Of a stretch of 64,000 nt of DNA, positions 23,341 to 33,038 are shown one piece after another; position 1 is the stretch's first letter, and every line of letters begins with the position of its first letter. The position numbers and the translations under genes were made by a program. Source of the DNA: Petunia secreta (Eukaryota; Streptophyta; Magnoliopsida; Solanales; Solanaceae); contig JARKIP010000028.1 in assembly GCA_029990175.1 (NCBI GenBank), forward strand, positions 12,402,501-12,466,500. Reading direction: 5' to 3'. The notes beneath the pieces were generated by a model. The model ran no database searches. It saw only the letters and a program-made list of their open reading frames with translations, and was not told where the DNA came from.

Positions 23341-24214
23341 AATCCCGGTATGTAAATTCCTTTTTTCTTATATTTTTAACAAAATTATTAAATTATGTAT
23401 CACTGTCTAAATAATTGTTTATTCTCCACGAAGTTGTTGATCTATACTATCACTTTAGGTAATTATATTTCCATTACTTTTTCAGAAAATAATTTGACTT
23501 CCCTTTATTTTTCATCCTATTCTAGGTGACTTTATTGTCCAAAAATAATAGGTGCTCACAAAGTCGTATTGCTAAATCTCTTCTTACTTGAGGACCTACT
23601 GTAAGTTCATTTATCTTTTTTCTTTCCTTTTTTTTTTTTTTGTTATGAAGACATAAGTTTTGTTACATGCATAAATTTATATGTAGTTGGACATCATATA
23701 TTTTCTATCTAATGAATTTCTAGGGCAAATTAATAAGACATAAGACTTGAATAGATTTGGGTGCAGACTGCAGACAGTATAATTCGTCGAACATTGGTAA
23801 AGCACAGTGCACACACACTTGAGTAGGATCTGCGAATTAAAAATTTGGCATGCATGCAAAAGCAAAAAATTACAATTACACACATGTAATATGGCTGAAC
23901 TTCCATAAAATACCAGACCAAGAGTTACTTTGATCTATCTAGAACACAACCATTGCTCTGTGAAAAGAAAAGGAAAGCAAAATGCAAAGAACTTTTGCTT
24001 CGCATGCAGACCATCAACATGAAAAGAAAAAGAGGTAAACTATTACTCAATGCAAGTCCAACATTAACGCCCGCAAGCAATATGGACTCTGTTACCTTCG
24101 ACTTGCCCTTCTCCAAATCTGACATGGTTTAGGTAAAAAAAATTCCAAACTTCATTAGAAAACGGAGTTCTAATTCATATATTCTTTTTCAACTAGGATT
24201 ATAAGAACTTTATG
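23341..24214. other. Intergenic sequence upstream of the NHL gene
   Basis: AT-rich sequence without a convincing gene or defined repeat. Short open frames on the minus strand (23677-24125) lack recognisable domains. This region should contain the upstream regulatory DNA of the gene at 24379. Confidence 0.5.
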
Positions 24215-24228
24215 CTCTATATATACAA
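24215..24228 (+). promoter_or_regulatory. TATA box of the NHL-like gene
   Basis: CTCTATATATACAA, about 155 bp upstream of the ATG at 24379, a suitable distance for a plant gene with a leader of roughly 120 nt. Motif and position only. Confidence 0.6.
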
Positions 24229-24378
24229 CAAATAAGCCAAGGCTCTCATCTAACTAGCACTTGTTTCTTTCTGTTCTATAATTCACCAAAACGTTACCAC
24301 TCCACTCCTTCCAATTTTTTTTTAATAGATACAGTGATCCAATTTCTATAGCAAATTACCAAACTTCAATTTCCGAAA

Positions 24379-25095
24379 ATGCAGTCCGAAAAAGACCATC
24401 TTCCTATTACTAATCACAAAGTTCCTCCTATTCCTAGTGTTTGTGATCACGGTGATAGTGATCACAAGCCTAAGTACTATCTGGCATTAGGGACTTTGAT
24501 GGGATTAGTTATGGCGTTAGTTATCGTCCTAACCTTTTTGTATTTTCCTGTTGTTATTTCTCAAGAATTTGAAGACCCTACGTTCCAAATTATGTCAATT
24601 GAGCAATCCCCTTTTACTATATCGACTAACTTATCACAAGCTTCTATCATACACAATGATGTTGACAATTGGAATATCACCTTTTTGGTCACAAAACCTA
24701 AGGATGATTATACCTTTTTCTATGATGACATTGAGTCCAAGATTACCTATAAGGACGTTGTTTTATGGCAAACAAAACCTACTAGCTTCCATCAAGAAGA
24801 AAATTCTCAAACCTTCATCGATGCAACTTTTGATGCTATGCCTAAGAATTATCCTGATTGGGTAGATCAATCTATTTCTAATGATCTTATCGTTGGTCGA
24901 CCAATAAAATTTTCGATGAGTCTAAACGGAAAAGTTCAAATAAGCCACTATTATGCACGTTGTGACTCTAGTTGTGGAGAATTACAAGTTTCGTGTGAAG
25001 GCCTCGAAGTTGAGTTCATACGAAATGTTAATTTTGGAAAGTTATCAAAAGTTTCAGACGTATGCAAGATACATTTGAAGAAAACAAATTGTTAA
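24379..25095 (+). CDS. NDR1/HIN1-like (NHL) protein, LEA_2 family, single exon
   Basis: Intact 238-residue frame. A cytosolic, charged N-terminus (1-34) is followed by one strong transmembrane segment (about 35-60, LALGTLMGLVMALVIVLTFL). The rest (about 65-238) would lie outside the plasma membrane or in the ER lumen. Residues about 95-215 fit the LEA_2 fold: WNITFLVTKP is the usual start of the repeat in NHL proteins, and the length matches the family (about 200-260 residues). N-glycosylation sites are possible at N84 (NLS) and N99 (NIT). C195, C199, C206, C229 and C238 could form disulphides. The NPNKR-type motif of some NHLs is absent (KPKDD instead). Family members are linked to defence and membrane association; the role of this one is not shown. 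The ATG follows a TATA box and leader. It is the only intact host gene here, flanked by Helitron-like DNA. Intact frame and typical codon use suggest function, but expression is unknown. Confidence 0.85.
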   Translation: MQSEKDHLPITNHKVPPIPSVCDHGDSDHKPKYYLALGTLMGLVMALVIVLTFLYFPVVISQEFEDPTFQIMSIEQSPFTISTNLSQASIIHNDVDNWNITFLVTKPKDDYTFFYDDIESKITYKDVVLWQTKPTSFHQEENSQTFIDATFDAMPKNYPDWVDQSISNDLIVGRPIKFSMSLNGKVQISHYYARCDSSCGELQVSCEGLEVEFIRNVNFGKLSKVSDVCKIHLKKTNC

Positions 25096-26037
25096 CCGTA
25101 AGATCTCGAGGAAACGTGTTCTACGAAAAAATAGAGTGATAAGAGTGTTTTAAATACTGTTAGTTTTCTTTTTTTGTTTTTCCTTTTACAAGGACAATTA
25201 GTTCTATTTGTATTCAGAAAATCAGGAAATTAGATAAATATATTTCTGCGTATGTTCAACAAAACGATAGCCGTTTTGCAATGTGCACAACTCTCACTTT
25301 TTAAGACTTCATTAAGCAACGTTTACTGTATGTCCCTGTAAATATTAAATATTTGATATTTTGAGAGCCATTTGCACCTGTAGCTTGTTTTAGCGTCACT
25401 ATTTCAGGTCTAACCAAAATTGCTCCCTCTTTCTTTCTAATTTTACACTCAAAACAATATGGAGTTAACATTTAAACTGTGACATCTACTATTTATTCTT
25501 GGAATTTCTTTTCATTTGATCCAATTTGCTGTTTCGGATCCGGGTTGCCCGACAACCCGAAGTGCTGCTCTTATGAACTAAGAAGCAAATAGAGTCTAAA
25601 CATGCTGCAAATATGTAGAGCATTCAAGAAAGAGATATCAGTTGCAAAGATGAATAATAATGCACACCATCCATTGATCAGTTCCTGTTAATTGAGTAGT
25701 GAAGAAGAATTGAAGCTAATTGAACGAAAGAAATGCATAAATAGAGAATAGAATTTTTAATTATCACTAAGCAGAAACAAATGGATGATGTGGTACACAC
25801 ATTGTATTAGGCTAAAACCCAGAATAATATGAGTTAGGTACTGCATTGATAATGGCAGTTCCCTTATACCACGCAATAGCATGTCTATCCTCAAAACAAA
25901 TTTCGTTTTTCAATCATTGGAGGACATGTAATTCTGGGGCAATTCAAAATAGGAAGTATGTTGAGTACAATGGTTAAAAGTAATAGCACAACAGCACTCC
26001 CTATCTTACACTTTTAGGTGATACAATTATTTACCTA
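25096..26037. other. 3' flank of the NHL gene, no gene seen
   Basis: Probable 3' UTR in the first 150-200 bp (T-rich, then 'aggaaattagataaata'), then AT-rich intergenic DNA. A 7-bp perfect hairpin CGGGTTG-CCCGA-CAACCCG lies at 25541-25559. I see no coding frame or known repeat. Confidence 0.5.
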
Positions 26038-26066
26038 CTAGGTTCTAAGCACGTGCGTTGCATGTG
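26038..26066 (-). mobile_element. 3' terminus of a minus-strand Helitron
   Basis: On the minus strand: CACATGC-AAC-GCACGTG (26066-26050, one mismatch in the stem), then a short spacer, then CTAG (26041-26038) and T. It is nearly the same hairpin as at the end of Helitron-like unit 2. The body should extend to the right, but I find no matching 5' terminus. Confidence 0.6.
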
Positions 26067-27317
26067 TATGCCGAGTCTTGGAGTACCTACTGTTATAAAA
26101 TAATATTAGTACTATAAAAGATAACTTTGAGTAAATAATTAGATATGAAAGAATAGCGTATACAATTAACATAAACGAACAATGTAGATTGTCATTGATA
26201 ATAGACATATGTTGGTAGACAACATGTATGTCAAGTTTTTGGTGCTTGTAGACATATAGAGATAGAGAACACGAGAATAAGATACGTGTAAATGGCGAAG
26301 TGTAGTCGGTACAAGTAACAATGATATTGGCCCTTCCTCAACCTTGTATCATAGATATTTGTGTGATATTATAGCTCATTATGATATATGAAAATTTTGA
26401 AGGAAGAAAAGAATACATACCGATCACTTTATTACTACGTAACATTCTTGAATTATACCATAACACACGAATGTTTAGAGTCTATAATGTTAACTGGAAG
26501 ATCGACATAATAGATTTTTAGGCAATGAAATAAAACTCGGATACACATGTAAAGCACAAATATTGAAGACACCACATATCAAAGCAATCATGAAAAGTAA
26601 AGCACTATTACAGAAATGCACAGTATAATGAATATCAGAACATAGTAAATTAAAGTCTGGTATATAGTTGCTTTTAGTATTTTATGTTTATTAAATTTTT
26701 TTTTTCAAAAAATCAATTACCTTGTCTCAACAAATAAAAAGTTCGCAAATTGTTATAGTATATGAGTACATACCTATTCTCTAGCTAGATAAGTACCCTT
26801 CATCATTCATGCTCTCTTATTACCAACGTCTGTTAAAAAGGTATAGCTATGATCCAATATGAAATATTAGAAGTTAGAACTCAGTCCAATGTTTGGTACT
26901 TGAAAGTTCATTAAAACAACAAAGAAAAAGGAAAAGGACCGTAAATGAAAGATCTAATCCTTCATATTATCGTATCTGTGCATCAGTGGAAGGGTAAGAA
27001 TTGAAGTTAACTTTGATTGTTTGAACATATAATTCAACTCAAGTTTTCTTTATATCCGCAACCGTAATAAACAAAGTATTCTTCACATTTTGACCATGTC
27101 ATTTATAAAAAAAAAAGTACCACTATTGGTTCACTCTTTAACTATCCTAATATATATTTTACATTTTAAAATTTTATATATAATTAAGATAGATGCTAAT
27201 CTTAGACATATTTTTTTTATGACTGTTGAATAGTCAAGTCCAATTATCTTAACAAGCTACGGTGATTAATTATATGGGACTTTAGTCAAAACTAATAATC
27301 CATTCAAGTGTTTAAAC
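26067..27317 (-). other. Possible Helitron body / intergenic DNA
   Basis: AT-rich sequence with no coding frame over 60 codons that is convincing. It may be the interior of the minus-strand Helitron whose 3' end is at 26038. No other repeat is recognised. Confidence 0.35.
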
Positions 27318-28320
27318 AAAGGGCTATTTACAAATATATACAACCCTAACATCAAAATTACAAAAAAAAACCAACATTATTCTATTTTACAAAAAATACT
27401 AATGTATTTTCACACATTATATACAAAATCAACAAAACTAATAAATTAGGGTTCCTTCTTCTTCCTACTGCCCCCCCTACTGCTACCACCCCAGGCGGCG
27501 GCGCCGCCTAGTCACCGCCGGCTGCCGCCGGCCGCCGCCATCTACCACCAGATTTTTTTATTTTTGTGTTTTTGAATTTAAAAAATGAAATACACATAAA
27601 TACACATGTAAACATTGATTTTTTTTAAAAAAATTAAAGTTGGAAAATACATATAAACAAAAATACATGTATACACAAAAAAATTGTGTTATACATACAC
27701 AAAATACATACATACATGAATCTACAGATCTACAAACGAAACATACAAATTTATGTGTATGACATTTATTACTTGACATACACACAAAAATACATACAAA
27801 AAATACAAATAGATGCTCAGATATATACATTCATACAGTGATATACACGTACATACACTTGTGTGCTGAAAAATATTATATGTATATACACCAACATAGA
27901 GATACATACACTTGTATTTGAATATGTATATTCAAATACAAAAAAGAAGAAGGAGAAGCAGATCTGAATTTGTATTTACAAAATACATATGTATACATAA
28001 AAATACACACATATACACATACAAAATGAAACAAAAAAAAAAAGAGAGGAGAAGATTGGAAAAAAGAGGAGCAGATCTGCTCCAGTTCGCCGCGGTGGAG
28101 CAACGCAGCGGTGGCGACCGGCGAGGGGGTGGGGAACGATGGGAGGGTGGGGTGGGTGGAGGAGAGGAGAGAAAGAGAGAGGGAGAAGTTAGGGTTTTGG
28201 GTAGAGAGGGAAGAAAGGAAATGAAAAAAATTGTATATTTTGTAAAATGTGAAAAAATGTTGGTATTTAAGGTAATTATTTAAAAGTATCGGTATTTTCT
28301 ATAATTAAGTGGTTTAGTAT
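27318..28320. mobile_element. Candidate non-autonomous DNA element with inverted ends
   Basis: The two ends are loosely inverted: 'aaaaaaccaacattattcta' near 27365-27385 and the minus-strand reading of 28248-28275 ('aaataccaacattttttcac') share ACCAACATT followed by TTTTACAAAA-type sequence. Inside are a very GC-rich stretch (27480-27545, GCCGCC-rich), an ACATACATACA-like low-complexity region (27580-28030) and a purine-rich stretch (28130-28215). It could be a MULE-like or other TIR element. Boundaries and target duplication are not resolved, and no transposase is present. Confidence 0.35.
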
Positions 28321-28647
28321 GTCAATTAACATAAAAATGTCTTTAAACCATTTAAACACGTATATAATGAAAACACGGCTAATCTAACTTTTGAATAACC
28401 TGATTTATGTGGACAAAAGTTGTAAAGCTTATAAAAATTGCATCAACTATAAATCATCAAGGCTACCACACTTAACTCAAAAAGGATTCTGTTGCAAGCA
28501 CTTGTTTGCAGTCATAAAAAAATAATACAATAAACTCTCATCTTTGTAGGCATTGAAAGAGAGAATTGTTTGAGACAAGATATTCTTTAGTTGAGACATA
28601 ATGTGGACAGCCAACCCAGTTTAGACAAGGAACTCGAAAGTGGCCAA
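28321..28647. other. Intergenic sequence, no gene seen
   Basis: AT-rich sequence between the candidate TIR element and block X. No coding frame, tRNA or known repeat is apparent. Confidence 0.4.
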
Positions 28648-28985
28648 TCAGCCAATGTTTGACATACAGATTGAAAATATAATCATGTCATGTCAAGCAT
28701 TCATTGAACATTAATCAACCAATTGGTCAATCAACTACTTCGTTTTGCTACTATAGTTGTACTAGCTTTTTATGCAATTCTAGACATGAGATTAGAACAA
28801 CAAAATGAAAGGATGTTAATTGAGATGGTTTGATTATGTTCATTAAGATCTTCACATACATCTATTAGTAGGTGGAACACTGTAATGATCGAAGGTATCA
28901 AAAGAGTCAAAGTAAAACTGAATCACATACGGAGTATAACTAAAAGGACGTACAAACTAGTGTGGAATATTTATTACCAACATAA
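28648..28985 (+). repeat. Duplicated block X, right copy
   Basis: Second copy of 12916-13195. It holds extra sequence ('cattaagatcttcacataca', 'ctattagtaggtgg') that the left copy lacks. The inverted repeat seen in the left copy is imperfect here. Confidence 0.85.
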
Positions 28986-29504
28986 CAGTAAACTAGAAAA
29001 AATGGAAATAAATGATCCATGCAGGTATCACGTATTCTTTGTTAGAAAAATGCACAATGGAAAGGGATGCTAGTCGGCTCGGCCAAGTTAAAAAAATGGA
29101 AATAAATGATCCATGCAGGTAATCCGTGATCGGTGATACAAACTGATATTGCTTGCATTAGGTTTTATTGGCGTGAGGATTCCTTTTTACCGTGTTAAAA
29201 ACTTGTAAGTTAGTCATAGGACTGAGTGTGACATTTGAAAAAACCATAATTTTAGAAGAGTCCTTATTTATCTTTATCAATCATATTATTTAGTATTGTA
29301 AACAAATGTGCCTTATAGAGCTGAATGGTTTTTCTACTTGTAGAATATTACTAAAATATGTTGTTGTATAGAGCTGAATGGTTACACAGGATTCATGTTA
29401 CCTGCACAAACTAGTTTAAGATTAAGATATAATTTGTAATTGAAGAGATAAAATACAGTTAATATTCTCGTAAATATATTGTCTTTTGTTTTGGGGCAAA
29501 GGTA
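28986..29504. other. Intergenic sequence with a 31-bp direct repeat
   Basis: A 31-bp segment (AAAAAATGGAAATAAATGAT and eleven further bases) is repeated identically at 28997-29027 and 29091-29121, 94 bp apart. A short duplicated phrase 'tatagagctgaatggttt' / 'tatagagctgaatggtta' occurs near 29315 and 29370. No gene is recognised. Confidence 0.6.
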
Positions 29505-31526
29505 GCTCGCCCAATTTATTTTTTGTTTCTAAGCTTATACTGCGTGTTTTGATTTTTTATTTTTAAAAACAATTATACTATACTTTTAAAAGCCATGCAG
29601 AGCACAACAGTCCCTCAAAGGAAAAAAACAAATGCAGATCACGACCCTCCCTTTGAATAAAATGCAGATCAACAGTCTCATCAAATGTTCCTTTTCTATT
29701 ATTTTTTTCCCCTCCTAAAAATAATCAGCTATGCTCCTCCATTTATTAGTGACTTGACATAGAAGTCCATCCCCTCAATTAAAAATGAAAATCTATAAGT
29801 TGACTTGAAGATGCAAATCTTTCTACAAAGATTTTCTTAGCATTATTGATTAATTAATTATTTGTCTTTTACCGGAAAATATGCACTCAAGGAAACATAG
29901 AAAAAATATAATGGAGAGGACCTTCTTATAAGCAGCCAAGAACATAATAGGAGATGACTTTTGTAGAGTGACAAACTAGTCCTAAGATTGCTATCATACT
30001 TCTCTTTATAACTTGAAAGAAGGAAATATCAGTAATATATCACTTGAAAAAAAGGAAATAACAGAAACATCATTTTTATCATATTTTTCTTTATTACCAC
30101 CTGATATTCACTATTATTGCACAATTACACCAAATTCTTTCCACATAGGGCTCATAAAAGGAGAATACTTTCCTTACAATAAATTTCTCCATTTGACGGG
30201 CTCAAATATGAAATCTTTGATTAGAATTAGAGGGATCTCATAAATTATATATATTATTTTTCTCGTTATTATGATATTCATTTTAGGTCTATTTCGAACG
30301 ACGATAAAAGTCAATGTATTCAGTAGGTTATTACAAGAACTTAACTTTAGAATATTTTGAAAATTCAAGAGTTGTCCACAAATAATTGGTATTCTGGCAA
30401 AGAGTCCACGCATTTGATTTTTTTCTTGTTTCTCAATAGAACTCTTGTGAATTTTGACTTTGATAAAGTTCTCAAAGCCATGTAGTGCACGACCTTCCCC
30501 TTGAAAACGAAAAAAGAAAAACAAAGAACACGACTTCTCATCTTTCAAATAACTCTCTGCCTCTCCAAAGGTCCTCTTTTGTTTTATTTTTTATATGGAA
30601 TTAATCAAGAAGTCCATCTCCCAGAAGTCAAATTATCTCTTAAAAACTGAAAAATATCAGATGACTTCATGAAGATGCAAATCGTTCTACAAATATTTTC
30701 TCTGCATTAAGATGAATTAGTATGTGCGTATCTGGCATATATATATATAACCTCTAATAATTAATGAAAATGCCCAATAACCCGGCGTATGTTTCGAGCC
30801 TCCATAAGGAGCTTTCCCTTCCCTAGTTGTTTGTTTCATTTGATTATGAGTATGCTTGGGACACATCATCTGATTCCATTATTGTTAAGAACTGCAACAA
30901 CAATACCTATTCGGATATAGATGGAAGAAAAATTATAAGTATTTTGCTCAGAGAAAAAACAAAAGAAGAACGAGCTGATAGCAAAAAATTTGAGCAAATT
31001 TTAAGGAACAAGAATAATGAACATATAAAGGATAATACACAACACTCTTATATGACTAAGGCAATAACAATTGCCCTTTTTTTCTTTTTTTCTTTTTTTT
31101 GAGGAGAGTAAATTTTAAAAATTGGACCAGAGATATCACATTGTAGTCATTATCATTTGATTATGAAGACTTTTTATTTTGTCAATTAACTTGAAATTTC
31201 ACCTTGTTGATAAGGTTTGATTACGCACCTTGTAATCTCTCACCCAATTTTCCTTTCCCTTATGTATACTGTAATATTTTTTTTTTCCAAAAAAAAGCAA
31301 CAGTTGCTCCATATCTTTATAGGAAGCAATCTTGGAAGAAAATGATATGCAGTACTTCATATCATGATCTTGTATTTAACTATTCTGAATTGAGCAACTA
31401 ACGGTAGGATTTGTCTCATTATAGTTCTTTAGAAAAATTGGGAGGTATGCACGCGTAATTGCACAAGTTTCGCCTGATAATTAGCAGTTAAGAGCCCAAT
31501 AATTTATCCTTAATAGCAGCCAGGAA
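29505..31526 (+). repeat. Duplicated block Y, right copy, with the empty LINE site
   Basis: Second copy of 3653-3735 plus 10625-12001. The LINE target CAATTATACTATACTTTT is present once, uninterrupted, at 29570-29587. This copy keeps sequence around 30910-31295 missing on the left, including coding remnants of a RING-H2 gene. Confidence 0.88.
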
Positions 31527-31692
31527 CACAGCTAATTAAGAGGAAATAGAAAGTGTGGTATGTGAATTACCAAGATGCAAGCATGTTTTTCACATGGAGT
31601 GTATTGAAAAATGGTTGAAACGAAGCCAATTCACTTGTCCACTTTGTAGATCTTTGCTATTGCACAGGACTGCTGATTCACCATGCAAGTGA
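30827..31692 (+). pseudogene. RING-H2 zinc-finger (E3 ligase-type) gene remnant
   Basis: The clear part is 31540-31692: VVCELPRCKHVFHMECIEKW and FTCPLCRSLLLHR, ending in TGA. It provides the C-x-H-x2-H-x2-C and C-x2-C ligands of a RING-H2 finger, which recruits E2 enzymes in ubiquitin ligases. The first C-x2-C pair is absent from adjacent sequence, so the finger is incomplete. A stop (TAA at 31537-31539) precedes it. An upstream open stretch (about 30827-31080, DYEYAWDTSSDSIIVKNCNN, then KTKEERADSKKFEQILRNKN) is hydrophilic, lacks an ATG start, and may be the N-terminal half of the same gene, ended by a T-rich insertion near 31080. The left duplicate has lost this sequence. It is most likely a non-functional fragment; an unusual spliced gene cannot be excluded. 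Confidence 0.65.
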
Positions 31693-31876
31693 TTTAATTT
31701 CTTGTTATAATGGCAGTGCTTGATTAAGCAAATGCTGTTAATTAGCTTAGTTAGAGTTGGTGGCTGTAACTATGTAGATCAAAGATTCAAGATATAGATC
31801 TTGAAGCAACTAATTTCTTACATTCTTTGTATACTCAGCTGTATTTTTTCTCAAGGACAATGAGGAACTCACAATT
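31693..31876 (+). other. Downstream flank of the RING remnant
   Basis: AT-rich sequence that would be the 3' UTR of the RING gene. It is absent from the left duplicate (deleted at the 12001 junction). Confidence 0.4.
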
Positions 31877-32884
31877 TTGTTGCAATTAGTGGACTATAAT
31901 TTGGTACGGTGTATAATTTGGTATGGATCAAATTATCCAACTACTCCTAGTCCACCTATGAGAATTAACGAGCCAAAACTCTCCGTCACAAGACAATGGG
32001 AAGATCTATGGTTTCTAGTGAATACTTCCGTCTTCTACGAAAGAACTTTTAATCAGCAAAACCAATATCTTCTCTACTACCCTCATGGGTTTCGCACGAT
32101 AAAAACATAATTCTACATAAAACTTCTTTATGGTGGTCGGTGGAGCCTTACTATTTTCCAACGGAGATAGAGGAACTCTATAATCAACATTAGACCAGTC
32201 GATCTTTGAGCTATTTTGAAGTTATACGACTCTAGGTAGGCATGTAGCACCAACAACAATAGTATATCCAGTATAATCTCGTAATGTAGTGTCTAAGGAG
32301 AGTGACGTGTCACCTTATCCCTACCTCGAGTGAGGTAGAGAGACTGTTTCGGGAAAGCCCTCGGCTAAGAATCTATGTAGGCCTTTAAGTATATAGGTTT
32401 GATTGAATTAGAAGAAAAAAACAGAGAAGAGTTTTGAAGTTGAAGGTGAAAAATAATACTTGGAAACTGAGAAGTAATATTTGAAAATTAAAATAGTGTT
32501 TAGACATGCATTTCATTTTAAAAAAAAAAGTTAAAGTCCTCCGAGTAAAAAAAAAAATTCTCCAGAAATCTAATTCTCCAGAAAACTAATAAAAATTAGT
32601 TTTCAATTCTAAAAAATCATTCTACTCTATAATCAAACAAAGTTTTGAATTTATTTTTGGAAAAAGAATAAAAATTCTAGGGACAAACGGCTCCTATGAA
32701 TCTTAGATGATTTGGAGCCTACCTTATGATTCGGAGCCTAGCTTATCTACCTGGCTGTTGGAGCTATTTATTTTGAAAATAAGATTGAAGGCAAGGATTA
32801 CACTTTGATATAAATTGAGAACTTTATTGTTTTCTTGTATAACCAGAAGTGGTAGAAGAATACTTGAACGTGCGACTAGTATTA
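31877..32884 (+). repeat. Duplicated block Z, right copy
   Basis: Second copy of 16639-17640. It has a small local duplication at its start ('ataatttggtacggtgt' then 'ataatttggtatgg'). At 32884, after 'gcgactagtatt', it is interrupted by the GC-rich repeat and the retrotransposon array; the rest of Z should lie beyond the window. Short frames here are not genes. Confidence 0.85.
32252..32370 (+). mobile_element. Au-like SINE fragment (copy in Z)
   Basis: Counterpart of 17011-17130 at the orthologous position of block Z, so it was there before the duplication and is not a fresh insertion. Motifs: 'caccaacaacaatagtatat', 'gtcaccttatccctacctcg', 'tgaggtagagagactgtttc'. Confidence 0.5.
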
Positions 32885-33038
32885 CCAGTTTAAAAGGCAT
32901 TTTTGGGACTCGCCCCGAGACGGGGCACTAGCAAAATGCCCTGAGACTCTCGGGTGGAGCTTAGATCCGTGAGGCTTACGCCTCGAGTGCCCGACGGTGC
33001 GCCCAGAGCACGCCCAAAGCTCAACGCTCGGGACTCGC
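32885..33038. repeat. GC-rich dispersed repeat cut by the array
   Basis: GC-rich stretch in AT-rich surroundings with 'gggactcgccccgagacggg', 'ggagcttagatccgtgaggc' and 'cgctcgggactcgc'. I recall similar short repeats from Solanaceae but cannot classify it. It starts where block Z is interrupted and ends exactly at the TG of the first LTR, so the array probably inserted into it. Confidence 0.5.

Noticed and set aside
23677..24125. Minus-strand frames upstream of the NHL gene
   Set aside because: Short, overlapping in two frames, no domain, and located in the promoter region.
25541..25559. 7-bp stem-loop as a bacterial-type terminator
   Set aside because: The window is plant nuclear DNA, and the hairpin lacks a T run and lies more than 400 bp past the gene.
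27558..28103. Cys/Val/Tyr-rich minus-strand frames
   Set aside because: They arise from the ACATACATA-like low-complexity sequence and have no domain.
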